Below, piece after piece: positions 17,733 through 26,373 of a stretch of 49,330 bases of DNA. A program made the position numbers and the translations under genes. How positions within the stretch are numbered: the stretch's first letter is position 1; every line of letters starts with the position of its first letter. This DNA comes from Alphaproteobacteria bacterium (lineage in GTDB: Bacteria; Pseudomonadota; Alphaproteobacteria; UBA2966), in the NCBI GenBank assembly GCA_018654745.1, contig JABILA010000095.1, forward strand, positions 1 through 49,330. Reading direction: 5' to 3'. The notes beneath the pieces were generated by a model. That model was not told the origin of the DNA and made no database searches. It saw nothing but the letters and a program-made list of their open reading frames with translations.

Positions 17733-18539
17733 ATGATTACAGCCACAAAAGAATTTGCCCCCTTGTTGAAATCCTGGCGCACGCGGTGCGGCATTAGTCA
17801 ACTCGAACTCAGCTTGCGTTGCGAAGTATCGCAAAAACACATCAGTTTCCTGGAGCAGGCACGCAACGCTCCCAGCAAGATCATGGTTCAATTGTTGTGC
17901 GATGCTCTGGATATACCGCTCCGGGACCGCAATTCCCTTTTGCTAGCCGCTGGATTTGCTCCGGGGTATCAGGAAAGTGATCTCAGCGCCCCGGAACTCT
18001 CGGCTGTTGATCAGGCCCTGACTATGATGATGAACCAGCAAGAACCATTTCCGGCGATGGTGGTGGACGAGTGTTACAATGTTTTGCGCGCCAACTCAGG
18101 TGCCATGAAGCTGCAGGGCCTGGTTTATGGAGTCGAACGCCCGGAAGATTTTCCAGAGACCGCAGGAAACCTGCTGCACGGATTTTTTGCCCCTGATGGC
18201 TACAGGGATCACATAAGCAACTGGGCGGACATTGCACCTTGCATTCTCAAACGATTACAAGCTGAAGCCTGGGCAGCGGGCGGAAATTCAGGTTTGCAGG
18301 ATTTGCTGGCAGAACTGACTTCATTTCCCGGTGTGCCAGAGGATTGGAAACAACATGTACCAGGCGATTGGCTCGCACCTGTGCTGACGGTCGATATTCG
18401 CAAGAACGGTGTTGATCTTAGTTTCTTTTCGACCATTGCAACTCTCGGTACCCCGCAGGATGTTACATTGCAAGAAATAAGGATCGAGTCCTGGTTTCCT
18501 GCGAATACTGTGACCCGTGATTTTTTCATGGACGGTTAA
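17733..18539 (+). CDS. XRE-family regulator with MmyB-like ligand-binding domain
   Basis: A 268-residue DNA-binding regulator. Residues 10-65 form a helix-turn-helix of the XRE type (SWRTRCGISQLELSLRCEVSQKHISFLEQAR split over two helices, then SKIMVQLLCDALDIPLRDRN), followed by the MmyB/MLTR-type PAS-like domain (FPAMVVDECYNVLRANSGA and later LASFFSTIATLGTPQDVTLQEIRIESWFP-like strands). Such regulators sense small ligands, in some cases fatty acids, and often control an adjacent gene. GAGG at 17725-17728 fits the ATG at 17733 better than the ATG at 17730. It is divergent from the four-helix membrane protein and has its own operator-like repeat just upstream. Confidence 0.85.
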   Translation: MITATKEFAPLLKSWRTRCGISQLELSLRCEVSQKHISFLEQARNAPSKIMVQLLCDALDIPLRDRNSLLLAAGFAPGYQESDLSAPELSAVDQALTMMMNQQEPFPAMVVDECYNVLRANSGAMKLQGLVYGVERPEDFPETAGNLLHGFFAPDGYRDHISNWADIAPCILKRLQAEAWAAGGNSGLQDLLAELTSFPGVPEDWKQHVPGDWLAPVLTVDIRKNGVDLSFFSTIATLGTPQDVTLQEIRIESWFPANTVTRDFFMDG

Positions 18540-18656
18540 AACCCTGTGCGCTTATGACACATGTAAAACCCGTATATGCGAAATAATCACCTTGACCGCA
18601 GGTCGGGCGAGGGCAAAATCATATAAGTGAACAACAGGTGACAAGGTAGTCTCACG

Positions 18657-19223
18657 ATGGTTTTTTCCCTCTTCGGCAAAAGCATTAAAGCACAGGAAAA
18701 TGAGCTCAGGTCCGAGCTTTCCAAGGACAAGTTCGTCGCCGAATTTGAGACCACTCTGGGTGCGTTCAAAATCGTACCGATAGCGCGGCCAGGCAGATCA
18801 GTCGAATTCAGCCAGGTTGAGGCAGCTGCCTGTTATGTACTTGAAGAAGGCATTAAACACGCAGATGCCAAGGGGCTGATCAATACAGTCAAGGATCTGG
18901 AAGCTGCTGCGGTTTTTGGCGTCGTTACCGTCGAATTTCTCGGCCGCTACTGGGGTGTTAACGAAGCTGATCGCAGGGCATTGCAAGGCATCGTTCCGGG
19001 CATGGTATTTCCACGTGTCGGGCAAAGCCTGATGGGGGGCAGGGCGATGGATGTTGTCGGCCAATGCGTGACCAAGGGCGTGGTGCGTTATGCCAGCAAT
19101 TCAAATCGGCGGAAATTTTCAACAACTGTATCGAAAATAGAAAGTGATCTGAGCCAGTTTGTCAGCCAGCGAGATCCGGTCTACCTGGACACTTTTGCAC
19201 GTTACATGAATGAACTGCGATAG
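18657..19223 (+). CDS. Hypothetical soluble protein (188 aa)
   Basis: I do not recognise this protein. It has no signal peptide or membrane helix. The N-terminal third is charged (KAQENELRSELSKDKFV), the centre is small-residue rich (LEAAAVFGVVTVEFLG, VGQSLMGGRAMDVVGQ) and the C terminus is polar with a helix that ends YMNELR. AAGGTAG lies before the ATG. Codon use resembles its neighbours, and the frame is uninterrupted, so it is likely a real gene. It stands alone between the XRE regulator and the PhyH gene, both on the same strand, with gaps of over 100 bp on each side. Confidence 0.65.
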   Translation: MVFSLFGKSIKAQENELRSELSKDKFVAEFETTLGAFKIVPIARPGRSVEFSQVEAAACYVLEEGIKHADAKGLINTVKDLEAAAVFGVVTVEFLGRYWGVNEADRRALQGIVPGMVFPRVGQSLMGGRAMDVVGQCVTKGVVRYASNSNRRKFSTTVSKIESDLSQFVSQRDPVYLDTFARYMNELR

Positions 19224-19380
19224 GGCGACAAAAGCGTAGATTTAACAATCACACTGTTGCAGTGACAAAAGTTCGACGGAACACCAAAGCCATCTCCCGA
19301 TGATCCCAGGCGACCAATTGAGATCAATCGTCGGGTTGTCTATTGTCGAACAGATACAGGGGACTGTTTTGGGGGACAAT

Positions 19381-20220
19381 GTGACAAAAGGGATACTGAC
19401 AGCCAAGCAACATGAAGCGTATCTGCGTGACGGTTACGTTCTTGTACGTGGGCTATTCAACGAGGCGGAAACTGACCTGCTGCGCTCGGCGATGGAAAAT
19501 GATCCAAACATTGCGGATAAACTTTATGCCCGTCAGGACAATGACGGCGGTGCGACCCGCATGATGACCTGGAACCACCCGGGCGATAGTGCCTATGGCC
19601 TGGCAGCGAGGTCTGAACGCGTTGTCGAAACAATGGAAAACTTGCTGGGCGGTGAAGTCTATCATTATCATTCCAAATTAACCGCCAAATTTGCCCGTGA
19701 AGGTGGTGCCTGGGAATGGCATCAGGATTATGGCTATTGGTACCACAATGGTTGTCTGGAGCCCTTGATGGCCAGTCTGATGATCGCCCTGGATCACGCC
19801 ACACCCGAAAACGGTTGCCTTCAGGTATTGAAGGGATCGCACTTGCTGGGCCGGATCGATCACAACCTGACGGTCGGCGCCCAGGTCGGCGCAGATATTG
19901 AGCGGCTTGAGGAAATCAAAAAACGGCTTGAACTTGTCTACTGTGAAATGGAACCGGGTGACGGATTATTTTTCCATTGCAACACCCTGCACAGGTCCGA
20001 TGCCAACAAATCTGACAAGCGGCGCTGGACGCTGATTTGCTGCTACAACGCTGCCCGGAATGATCCTGTCATTGAACACCATCATCCTGGCTATACCCCC
20101 TTGCACAAGGTACCGGACAGTGCCTTGCTGGATGCAGGTATGAAGTTCGGGGAAGGGGACAAGGAAGGGTTTTTTGCAGCGCCTGCCAATCCACAATCCC
20201 TCGAAGACAAAGCATGTTGA
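19381..20220 (+). CDS. PhyH-family Fe(II)/2-oxoglutarate dioxygenase
   Basis: A 279-residue phytanoyl-CoA dioxygenase-like protein. The double-stranded beta-helix iron site is visible: the H and D of WHQDYGYW (about residue 119), the distal H in FHCNTLHRSDANKS (about 203), and the arginine that binds 2-oxoglutarate in DKRRWTLICCYN. The N-terminal AYLRDGYVLVRGLF is a standard start for this family. The GTG at 19381 follows TTGGGGGAC, a good ribosome binding site, so it is preferred over the open frame from 19300. The threonine aldolase gene follows 40 bp later on the same strand, which suggests the hydroxylated product may be an amino acid; the substrate is not known. Confidence 0.85.
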   Translation: MTKGILTAKQHEAYLRDGYVLVRGLFNEAETDLLRSAMENDPNIADKLYARQDNDGGATRMMTWNHPGDSAYGLAARSERVVETMENLLGGEVYHYHSKLTAKFAREGGAWEWHQDYGYWYHNGCLEPLMASLMIALDHATPENGCLQVLKGSHLLGRIDHNLTVGAQVGADIERLEEIKKRLELVYCEMEPGDGLFFHCNTLHRSDANKSDKRRWTLICCYNAARNDPVIEHHHPGYTPLHKVPDSALLDAGMKFGEGDKEGFFAAPANPQSLEDKAC

Positions 20221-20260
20221 CCCCTGACGACAACAATCCAGAAAACGGCGTGATCACAAT

Positions 20261-21307
20261 ATGACCCAAAACCTGATTAATCTTTATTCCGACACCCAAA
20301 CAAAGCCGTCGGCGGAAATGCGTGAGGCGATTGCCAATGCCGAAGTTGGTGACGAACAGCAGGAAGCTGACCCGACGACCAACAGGCTGCAGGATATGGT
20401 CGCAGAGTTGCTTGGCAAGGAAGCTGCCCTGTTTTTACCGTCCGGTGTTATGTGTAATCAGATCGCTGTGAAAGTCTGGACCAATCCAGGCGAAGAAATC
20501 ATTTTGCACGAATCGGCACATATCGTAAATTTCGAGTCCGGTGGGGCTGCTGCGTTAAGTGGAACAATGACCAGAGACCTTACCGGTGACCGTGGCATGT
20601 TCACGACTGATCAAGTCCGGGAGGCCTTGCGTTCAAAGGGCCGGCATCAACCTGTGCAAAGTCTGTTGGCTGTGGAAAATACGGCCAATCTTGGTGGTGG
20701 TGCGATCTGGCCCATCGAGCAAATTGAAGCCGTATGCGACGTGGCCCACGAAGCTGGCCTCAAAACCCATCTGGATGGCGCTCGATTGCTCAATGCTGTC
20801 GTCGCAAGCGGGACATCCGCCAGCGATTATGCTGCACCGTTTGATTCACTCTGGATTGATCTGTCAAAAGGACTCGGCTGTCCTGTGGGCGGTGTATTGG
20901 CCGGAAGCCGGTCATTTATCGAAGAAGCATTTCGCTACAAGCACATGTATGGCGGTGCTATGCGCCAGTCCGGAATGATTGCAGCTGCCGGAGTATATGC
21001 GCTCAATCACAATATTGATCGCATGAAGGATGATCACGAAAACGCACGCCATCTGGCAAAATTACTGGTCGATATTCCGGGTGTAGTGGTGCCGGACAAA
21101 AATATTGAAACCAATATGGTCTTTTTCGATGTTTCCGGTACTGGAATGTCAGCGGCGGAAGTTTCCAGCCGATTGCTCGACAAGGGGGTCAAAATTGGCG
21201 CTACCAGCGAAACCCGATTGCGGGCCGTTACACATCTGGATGTAAATCGTGATCATGTGACTGCCGCAGCCGAAGTTCTTGCCAGGGTTTGCCAAGGCGA
21301 GAATTGA
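20261..21307 (+). CDS. Low-specificity threonine aldolase
   Basis: A 348-residue fold-type I PLP enzyme that cleaves beta-hydroxy amino acids to glycine and an aldehyde. The PLP lysine is K203 in DLSKGLGCPVGG, the pyridine-nitrogen aspartate is D172 in HLDGAR, and the start DTQTKPSAEMREAIANAEVGDEQ is the family opening; H83 or H87 (ILHESAHI) is positioned to stack on the cofactor. Stereospecificity (L-, L-allo- or low-specificity) cannot be read off. It lies downstream of a 2-oxoglutarate dioxygenase, a pairing that would allow hydroxylation at C-beta followed by retro-aldol cleavage. A TRIC-type channel gene converges from the right, 23 bp away. Confidence 0.88.
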   Translation: MTQNLINLYSDTQTKPSAEMREAIANAEVGDEQQEADPTTNRLQDMVAELLGKEAALFLPSGVMCNQIAVKVWTNPGEEIILHESAHIVNFESGGAAALSGTMTRDLTGDRGMFTTDQVREALRSKGRHQPVQSLLAVENTANLGGGAIWPIEQIEAVCDVAHEAGLKTHLDGARLLNAVVASGTSASDYAAPFDSLWIDLSKGLGCPVGGVLAGSRSFIEEAFRYKHMYGGAMRQSGMIAAAGVYALNHNIDRMKDDHENARHLAKLLVDIPGVVVPDKNIETNMVFFDVSGTGMSAAEVSSRLLDKGVKIGATSETRLRAVTHLDVNRDHVTAAAEVLARVCQGEN

Positions 21308-21330
21308 CAGCCCGGTGTGTTTGTTTGACT

Positions 21331-21948
21331 TCAGCTGATGGTGCGTTTGTAGATCGGCATCCTCCAGCCGTACTTGATAGCGGCACCACGGATGGCAATG
21401 GTTGCAACGAATCCCATGACCAGGGCGAGGGAAGGAGCCTCAAGTAGTTTCCAGGACAACAAATAGACACTGCTACCGAAAATGGCCGCCAATGCATATA
21501 TTTCCTTTCGCAGGATCAGTGGAATTTCACCGCAAATAACATCTCGAATGATGCCGCCTGCAATGGCTGTCAGCGTCCCCATGATCACGGCAACCAGATC
21601 GCTGGTACCAGCTTGAAGGGCACGTTCAGTACCAAGCGTTGCGAACAGTGCCAAACCAAATGCATCACACCAGACCAGAAGAGTGAATCGGGATGCAACC
21701 TTGTGGGCCCAGAAGAATGTAAAAATGGCTGCCCCGAAGCAGACATACAAAAAAACGTTTTGTTCGACCCAGAAAACCGGGGTTTGACCCAGAAACAGAT
21801 CACGCAGCGTACCTCCGCCGATGGCAGGTGCCAGGGCAACGACCAGAAAGCCGAAAATATCAAGGTTTTTGCGTGCAGCGGCCATCGCGCCAGACAAGGC
21901 GAATACGACCGTTCCAGCAATTTCAAACCAGAATATTATTTGTGACAT
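21331..21948 (-). CDS. UPF0126/TRIC-type membrane protein (YadS/YicG-like)
   Basis: A 205-residue inner-membrane protein with seven hydrophobic helices arranged as two three-helix repeats plus one. The repeated glycine motif is clear: PAIGGGTLRDLFLGQTP in the first half and TAIAGGIIRDVICGEIPLIL in the second. This is the UPF0126 family, related to eukaryotic TRIC cation channels; bacterial members are often linked to glycine or amino-acid transport. AAGGTG precedes the start. The threonine aldolase makes glycine, so a link to that gene is possible, but they are in opposite orientation. Confidence 0.85.
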   Translation of the reverse strand: MSQIIFWFEIAGTVVFALSGAMAAARKNLDIFGFLVVALAPAIGGGTLRDLFLGQTPVFWVEQNVFLYVCFGAAIFTFFWAHKVASRFTLLVWCDAFGLALFATLGTERALQAGTSDLVAVIMGTLTAIAGGIIRDVICGEIPLILRKEIYALAAIFGSSVYLLSWKLLEAPSLALVMGFVATIAIRGAAIKYGWRMPIYKRTIS

Positions 21949-21963
21949 GATCTACACCTTATT

Positions 21964-22000
21964 AAGAAAAAGAGGCCAGGCGAATGAGTTCCGCCTGGCC
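21964..22000 (-). terminator. Intrinsic terminator after the fadD-like gene
   Basis: Reading the minus strand, GGCCAGGCG (22000-21992) and CGCCTGGCC (21982-21974) form a perfect 9-bp stem with a 9-base loop, followed by TCTTTTTCTT. It lies 42 bp beyond the fadD-like stop and just upstream of the TRIC-type start. A second small hairpin (GTTTCAG/CTGAAAC) sits at 22019-22039. Confidence 0.75.
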
Positions 22001-22041
22001 CAATTTTCAGATTCCTTGTTTCAGAACCAAACTGAAACGCT

Positions 22042-23664
22042 TTAGCGTAATTCCCGCCTCAGGATCTTGCCAACGGTGCTCTTGGGCACTTCGTCAATGA
22101 AGGCGATTTGCTTGGGCACCTTGTAGGCGGTCAGGTTCTTGCGCGCATACTCAATGATCGTTTCAGCTGTCAGACTTTCGTCTTTCTTGACGACAAAAAG
22201 CTTTACAGCCTCGCCGGTCGCATCATCCGGGACACCGATACAGGCGCATTCCGCAACTTCGTCCATCATCGCAACGACACCTTCAATCTCGTTCGGATAG
22301 ACGTTGAAACCGGAAACAAGAACCATGTCTTTCATACGATCAACAATTTTCAGGAATCCATCGTCAGAGATCAGGGCTGCGTCACCGGACCGGAAATAGC
22401 CGTCGGGCCAGAAAGCCTCCTTGTTGTCTTCATCCTGACGCCAGTAACCAGGCATGACTTGAGGGCCTTTTACGCACAATTCGCCTGATTCGCCAATCGC
22501 CAGTTCAGCGCCATTTTCATCACGAATGGAAACGTCAGTGGATGAAAGAGGAATGCCAATTGTACCGGTAAAGGATGTCGTTGGAATCATATTGACCGAA
22601 ACCACGGGTGAGGTTTCGCTCATGCCAAATCCCTCGCAGATATGGCTGCCAGTTACTTCTTTCCAGCGATTGGAAACTGCTTCCTGGCAGGCACTGCCTC
22701 CGCCCAGGCTGTAGCGCAAGGATGAGAAATCCAGATCTTCGAAACCCGGTGTCATTAACAGGCCATTGTACAACGTGTTCACGCCGGTAAAGACGGTGAA
22801 CTTCCATTTACCCATCTCAGCAACAAATCCAGGCATATCACGGGGATTGGTAATCAGAACGTTGGTGGCCCCAACAGAGACATACATCAGGCAATTCACG
22901 ACCAACGCAAATATGTGATAGAGCGGGATGGCCGTGATGACGACTTCGCCATCTTCTGAAATCGTGTCGCCGAGGAAGGCCTTGATCTGTTCAATGTTGC
23001 TGACCAGATTGGTATGTGTCAGGGCAGCGCCTTTGGAGAGGCCCGTGGTCCCGCCGGTATATTGCAGGAAAACATAATCGCTGCCGATCAGGCCAGGGTC
23101 AGTGAATTCATGGTCTGCTCCCTTGGTGACAGCATCAGTCAGCGTAGATGTAATTGACAGGCTTTCGTCTGCAGGCGGGCTTGGAATTCCGGCCCCGAGA
23201 TAGTCATCAAGAGTCATGGTAATGATGTTCTTGATCTTCGTGCCTTCAAGAGCCTCTGCCAAAACCGGTGTCGAGCCCGTAAAAATCACGATGGTATCTG
23301 TATCTGCATCTTGCAACTGATGGCGCAGCTCGCGGCCCGTATACAGCGGGTTCACATTAACCTGCACCGCACCGGAGGCAATGATACCGAACATAGCAAC
23401 CGGAAACGCCATGCAATTTGGTGACATCAAAGCAATGCGGTCACCTTTTTTGATACCTAGTTCGTGCTGCAGCCAGGCCGCAAAGTTTTGTGAAAGGTCA
23501 TGAATTTCACTGTATGTGCGTGTGGCGCCAAAACTGGAAAATGCCTTCCGATCACCATTTTTTGCACAAGCCTCATCAAAAAGCTTCGCAAGTGTTGCAT
23601 CGGGCGATATATCGATTTCGTTTGGAATCTTGTCGCCGTAGTGCTTTTGCCAGATACGTTCCAT
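22042..23664 (-). CDS. fadD: Long-chain fatty-acid-CoA ligase
   Basis: A 540-residue long-chain acyl-CoA synthetase. The FadD hallmarks are present: QYTGGTTGLSKGA (P-loop), LTHTNL, GFGMSETSP, GYFRSGDAALISDDGFLKIVDRMKDMVLVSGFNVYPNEIE and the final KSTVGKILRRELR with the catalytic lysine. It activates fatty acids to acyl-CoA for beta-oxidation as they enter the cell. GGGG-TAAG precedes the ATG. It is preceded (minus strand) by the MaoC and isomerase-like genes with a 125-bp gap, so it likely has its own promoter, and a terminator follows. The gene symbol is by family resemblance. Confidence 0.88.
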   Translation of the reverse strand: MERIWQKHYGDKIPNEIDISPDATLAKLFDEACAKNGDRKAFSSFGATRTYSEIHDLSQNFAAWLQHELGIKKGDRIALMSPNCMAFPVAMFGIIASGAVQVNVNPLYTGRELRHQLQDADTDTIVIFTGSTPVLAEALEGTKIKNIITMTLDDYLGAGIPSPPADESLSITSTLTDAVTKGADHEFTDPGLIGSDYVFLQYTGGTTGLSKGAALTHTNLVSNIEQIKAFLGDTISEDGEVVITAIPLYHIFALVVNCLMYVSVGATNVLITNPRDMPGFVAEMGKWKFTVFTGVNTLYNGLLMTPGFEDLDFSSLRYSLGGGSACQEAVSNRWKEVTGSHICEGFGMSETSPVVSVNMIPTTSFTGTIGIPLSSTDVSIRDENGAELAIGESGELCVKGPQVMPGYWRQDEDNKEAFWPDGYFRSGDAALISDDGFLKIVDRMKDMVLVSGFNVYPNEIEGVVAMMDEVAECACIGVPDDATGEAVKLFVVKKDESLTAETIIEYARKNLTAYKVPKQIAFIDEVPKSTVGKILRRELR

Positions 23665-23789
23665 GATCTTACCCCTGTATATTGATTATTGCTGTTGATG
23701 GTGTGCCTGATGCGGTGTCGTCGCATGTTCTTTGAAGGCATCTGATTTTTTTCGGGTTATGCCCTAAACAGAGCAGTTAGTCGAGACTA

Positions 23790-24287
23790 TTAAGTTACAT
23801 CTGTACTACGGCACTGAACCATATTTACGGCGCTCATACTCATGACCGTTACGCCATCCTGGTTGATGACAGAAATATCCGTGTTGACCACGCCGCGGTC
23901 GGGTTTGGAAGATGATCGTCGGGTGCTGGCAATCAGTACATTTACGGTCAAAATATCGCCTGGACGAACCGGTGCAACCCAGCGAAGCTCATCCATGCCA
24001 GGAGAAGACAGGCTGGAAACATCCGACAGATAATTTGGCGCAAAAAGGCTCATCATCAAGCTTGCGGTATGCCAGCCACTGGCAATCAGGCCTTTGAAAG
24101 GTCCATTTTCTGCAAATTCGGTTGAGACATGAATGGACTGTGGATCGTACCGGCGGGCAAATTCCAGGACTTCCTGTTCGTCGACGGCAACAGATCCCAG
24201 ATTGTGGGTACTGCCAGGGATATAATCTTCGAAATACCTCTGACGATCCGGGTGCGTGAAGGGGATATCTGTTGGTTCGCCTGTCAT
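23790..24287 (-). CDS. MaoC-like (R)-specific enoyl-CoA hydratase
   Basis: A 165-residue single hotdog-domain protein of the MaoC/PhaJ type. Hydratase-type features are the D and H of ARRYDPQSIHVS and the GLIASGWHTASL block of the hotdog helix, followed by the strand LRWVAPVRPGDILTVNV. The longest frame reaches 24389 but its first 34 residues overlap the upstream gene and look random, so the ATG at 24287 (MTGEPTD) is used. The upstream enoyl-CoA isomerase-like gene ends 16 bp before it, indicating an operon. It may hydrate trans-2-enoyl-CoA to (R)-3-hydroxyacyl-CoA; some relatives only bind acyl chains. Confidence 0.8.
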   Translation of the reverse strand: MTGEPTDIPFTHPDRQRYFEDYIPGSTHNLGSVAVDEQEVLEFARRYDPQSIHVSTEFAENGPFKGLIASGWHTASLMMSLFAPNYLSDVSSLSSPGMDELRWVAPVRPGDILTVNVLIASTRRSSSKPDRGVVNTDISVINQDGVTVMSMSAVNMVQCRSTDVT

Positions 24288-24303
24288 GTGCCTGCTACCA
24301 GTC

Positions 24304-25071
24304 CTATTTTTTGGTGGCTGACGACGCCAATATGGCGTCAATTGCGGCCGTGGTTTCACTTGTGAACCAGCCGCCTCGTGTTGAATCATTTAAATCATCG
24401 ACAGCCGACTGCATTTTAGCTAAAGGCTCCGCCCTGATCTGATGCTTGATGGCGGCATATGCCATAGGTGGATTTCCGGCATATTCTCGCGCGACCGCGA
24501 CCGCGCGCTCCAACAACTGATCGTCAGCTACGATCTCGTCGATGATTTGCATTTCGAGCGCTGCGTCGGACTTGAATAACCTGCCGCTCAATAACACCCG
24601 CCTGAATGATCCCGGCGATAATTCTGCCTTCGCGATTTCATAAGGCGCAACCGGAAAATTGACGCCAACCTTGATTTCCGTCAGTCCAAAGCGCGACTTT
24701 TCAACAGCAACCGCATAATCCGCTGCCAGGGCGAAAAACATCCCGCCAGCCACAGCTGCGCCATTAATCGCTGCGACAACAGGCTTTTTACAGCCGTAGA
24801 AGCGATTGAAGGCGGAATTCAGCCCATCAACCAGGGCGGTTTGTTCATAGGCTGTAAAGTCCTTGATTTCCTTCAGGTCCAGGCCTGCGGAGAACAGTCC
24901 GAGGGCGCTGCTGACGACAATCGCCTTTACACTATCGTCGGCTTCCAGTCCGTCGAGCGTATCACCAAGCTCAGCCAGGACTTCGATGCTCATGGCGTTA
25001 ACAGGCGGCCTGTTCAACACAAGCTGGGTAATGCCGTCGCCGAGATCGTTTAGCTGGATTGCACTGATCAT
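24304..25071 (-). CDS. Crotonase-fold protein, probable delta3-delta2-enoyl-CoA isomerase
   Basis: A 255-residue crotonase-superfamily protein. The CoA-binding and oxyanion segments are FSAGLDLKE and NGAAVAGGMFFALAADY. The first catalytic glutamate of a true hydratase (the E of GGGxE) is replaced by phenylalanine in AGGMFF, while the second glutamate is kept in LTEIKVGVNFPVAP. That pattern matches mitochondrial enoyl-CoA isomerase ECI1, which shifts the double bond of unsaturated fatty acids. GAGGC precedes the ATG. It is followed by the MaoC gene and then fadD, so unsaturated acyl-CoA breakdown is a fair guess. A non-hydratase crotonase activity of another kind cannot be excluded. Confidence 0.8.
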   Translation of the reverse strand: MISAIQLNDLGDGITQLVLNRPPVNAMSIEVLAELGDTLDGLEADDSVKAIVVSSALGLFSAGLDLKEIKDFTAYEQTALVDGLNSAFNRFYGCKKPVVAAINGAAVAGGMFFALAADYAVAVEKSRFGLTEIKVGVNFPVAPYEIAKAELSPGSFRRVLLSGRLFKSDAALEMQIIDEIVADDQLLERAVAVAREYAGNPPMAYAAIKHQIRAEPLAKMQSAVDDLNDSTRGGWFTSETTAAIDAILASSATKK

Positions 25072-25238
25072 AAAAACTGCCTCTATACCTGAAAATTGTT
25101 GGTCGAATTATGCCTGACTGGCTGTCCAGGTAAACCATCAAGCGACGGAATACCGGTTGAATTGCAGATAATGCCTTGACGATGGCGCCGAACAGGGGCA
25201 ATCAGAGGGCTGATACACTTTATTGAATCGGCAGAACA

Positions 25239-26363
25239 ATGTCAGAAAACAAGATCAGAATCGCGATACTCGGGGCCAGTGGCTATACAGGGGCGGAGCT
25301 TGTGCGCCTGCTGGCACGTCATCCCAACGCAGATATCGTGGTGCTGACGGCCGATCGCAAGGCTGGCAAGCCCCTGTCCGAAGTCTTTCCCCATCTGGCC
25401 GGGCTTGATCTGCCAGACCTGATCAGCATTGATGATGTTGAATGGGCCGGTGTGGATGTCGATGTCGTATTTTGTGCATTGCCGCATGGTACGACCCAGG
25501 AAATTGTCGCCGGATTGTTACACCAGACCGGTCATGGGCTGGTCGATGAGCTTGTTGTGGAAGAACGCAAGGATCTGATAGCAGGGATTAGAAAAGACGT
25601 AAAAGTTATTGATTTATCAGCAGATTTTCGTCTGACAAACATCGAAACTTATGCCAAATGGTATGGCCATGAGCATTACGCACCTCATCTGCAAGATAGT
25701 GCCGTCTACGGTCTGGCTGAATTCAACCGGGAAGCCATGAAGACCACCCAGTTGGTGGCGTGCCCTGGCTGTTTCCCGACATCTGCGATACTGGCTTTGT
25801 GGCCATTGCTTGAGGCAAAAGCGATCAGGCAGACAGGTATTATTATTGACGCCAAAACAGGAGTTTCAGGTGCCGGTCGGGCCTTGAAGGAAAATCTGCT
25901 GTTTGGCGAAGTTGCGGAAGGCATGAACGCCTACGCTATTGGTAGCCACCGTCATGGCCCTGAGATCGATCAGGAGCTCTCACGTGCCTGTGGAGAGGAT
26001 ATTGCGGTAACCTTTACACCTCACCTGGTGCCGATGGTCAGAGGTATCCTGTCGACAAATTATGTAGAGTTGACGGATGGTAAAACCGTTGATGATTTAC
26101 GCGATGCTCTTGAGGCCAAATATGCAGACGAACCGTTTGTCCGGATTTTACCCGAAGGTGTAGGGCCATCAACGGCCAATGTGCGGGGATCTAACTTTTG
26201 CGATATCAATGTCTTTGCAGATCGCGTGGCGGGCAGGGCATTGGTTATTTCTGCCATTGATAATCTTGTCAAAGGTGCGTCAGGCGCAGCTGTGCAGAAT
26301 ATGAATATTGCCTTCGGCTTTGACGAAGTAACAGGGCTGGAGCAACAGCCTCTCTTTCCGTAA
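25239..26363 (+). CDS. argC: N-acetyl-gamma-glutamyl-phosphate reductase
   Basis: This is ArgC, the NADPH-dependent reductase of the third step of arginine biosynthesis. Residues 8-20 are the nucleotide-binding AILGASGYTGAEL, the catalytic cysteine is C178 in CPGCFPT, and the conserved GSHRHGPEI and MVRGI blocks follow. At 374 residues it is slightly longer than the common type-1 enzyme; an extra stretch (about residues 94-120, LHQTGHGLVDELVVEERKDL) precedes VIDLSADFR. The gene stands alone without other arg genes, as is frequent in alphaproteobacteria. The gamma-carbonic anhydrase gene follows 10 bp downstream. Confidence 0.93.
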   Translation: MSENKIRIAILGASGYTGAELVRLLARHPNADIVVLTADRKAGKPLSEVFPHLAGLDLPDLISIDDVEWAGVDVDVVFCALPHGTTQEIVAGLLHQTGHGLVDELVVEERKDLIAGIRKDVKVIDLSADFRLTNIETYAKWYGHEHYAPHLQDSAVYGLAEFNREAMKTTQLVACPGCFPTSAILALWPLLEAKAIRQTGIIIDAKTGVSGAGRALKENLLFGEVAEGMNAYAIGSHRHGPEIDQELSRACGEDIAVTFTPHLVPMVRGILSTNYVELTDGKTVDDLRDALEAKYADEPFVRILPEGVGPSTANVRGSNFCDINVFADRVAGRALVISAIDNLVKGASGAAVQNMNIAFGFDEVTGLEQQPLFP

Positions 26364-26373
26364 GGCCGATATC

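Noticed and set aside
21308..21330. Glycine riboswitch near threonine aldolase and the TRIC-type gene
   Set aside because: TRIC-type genes are sometimes behind glycine riboswitches, but the space upstream of this one (21949-22041) is short and taken by a terminator; no aptamer features seen.
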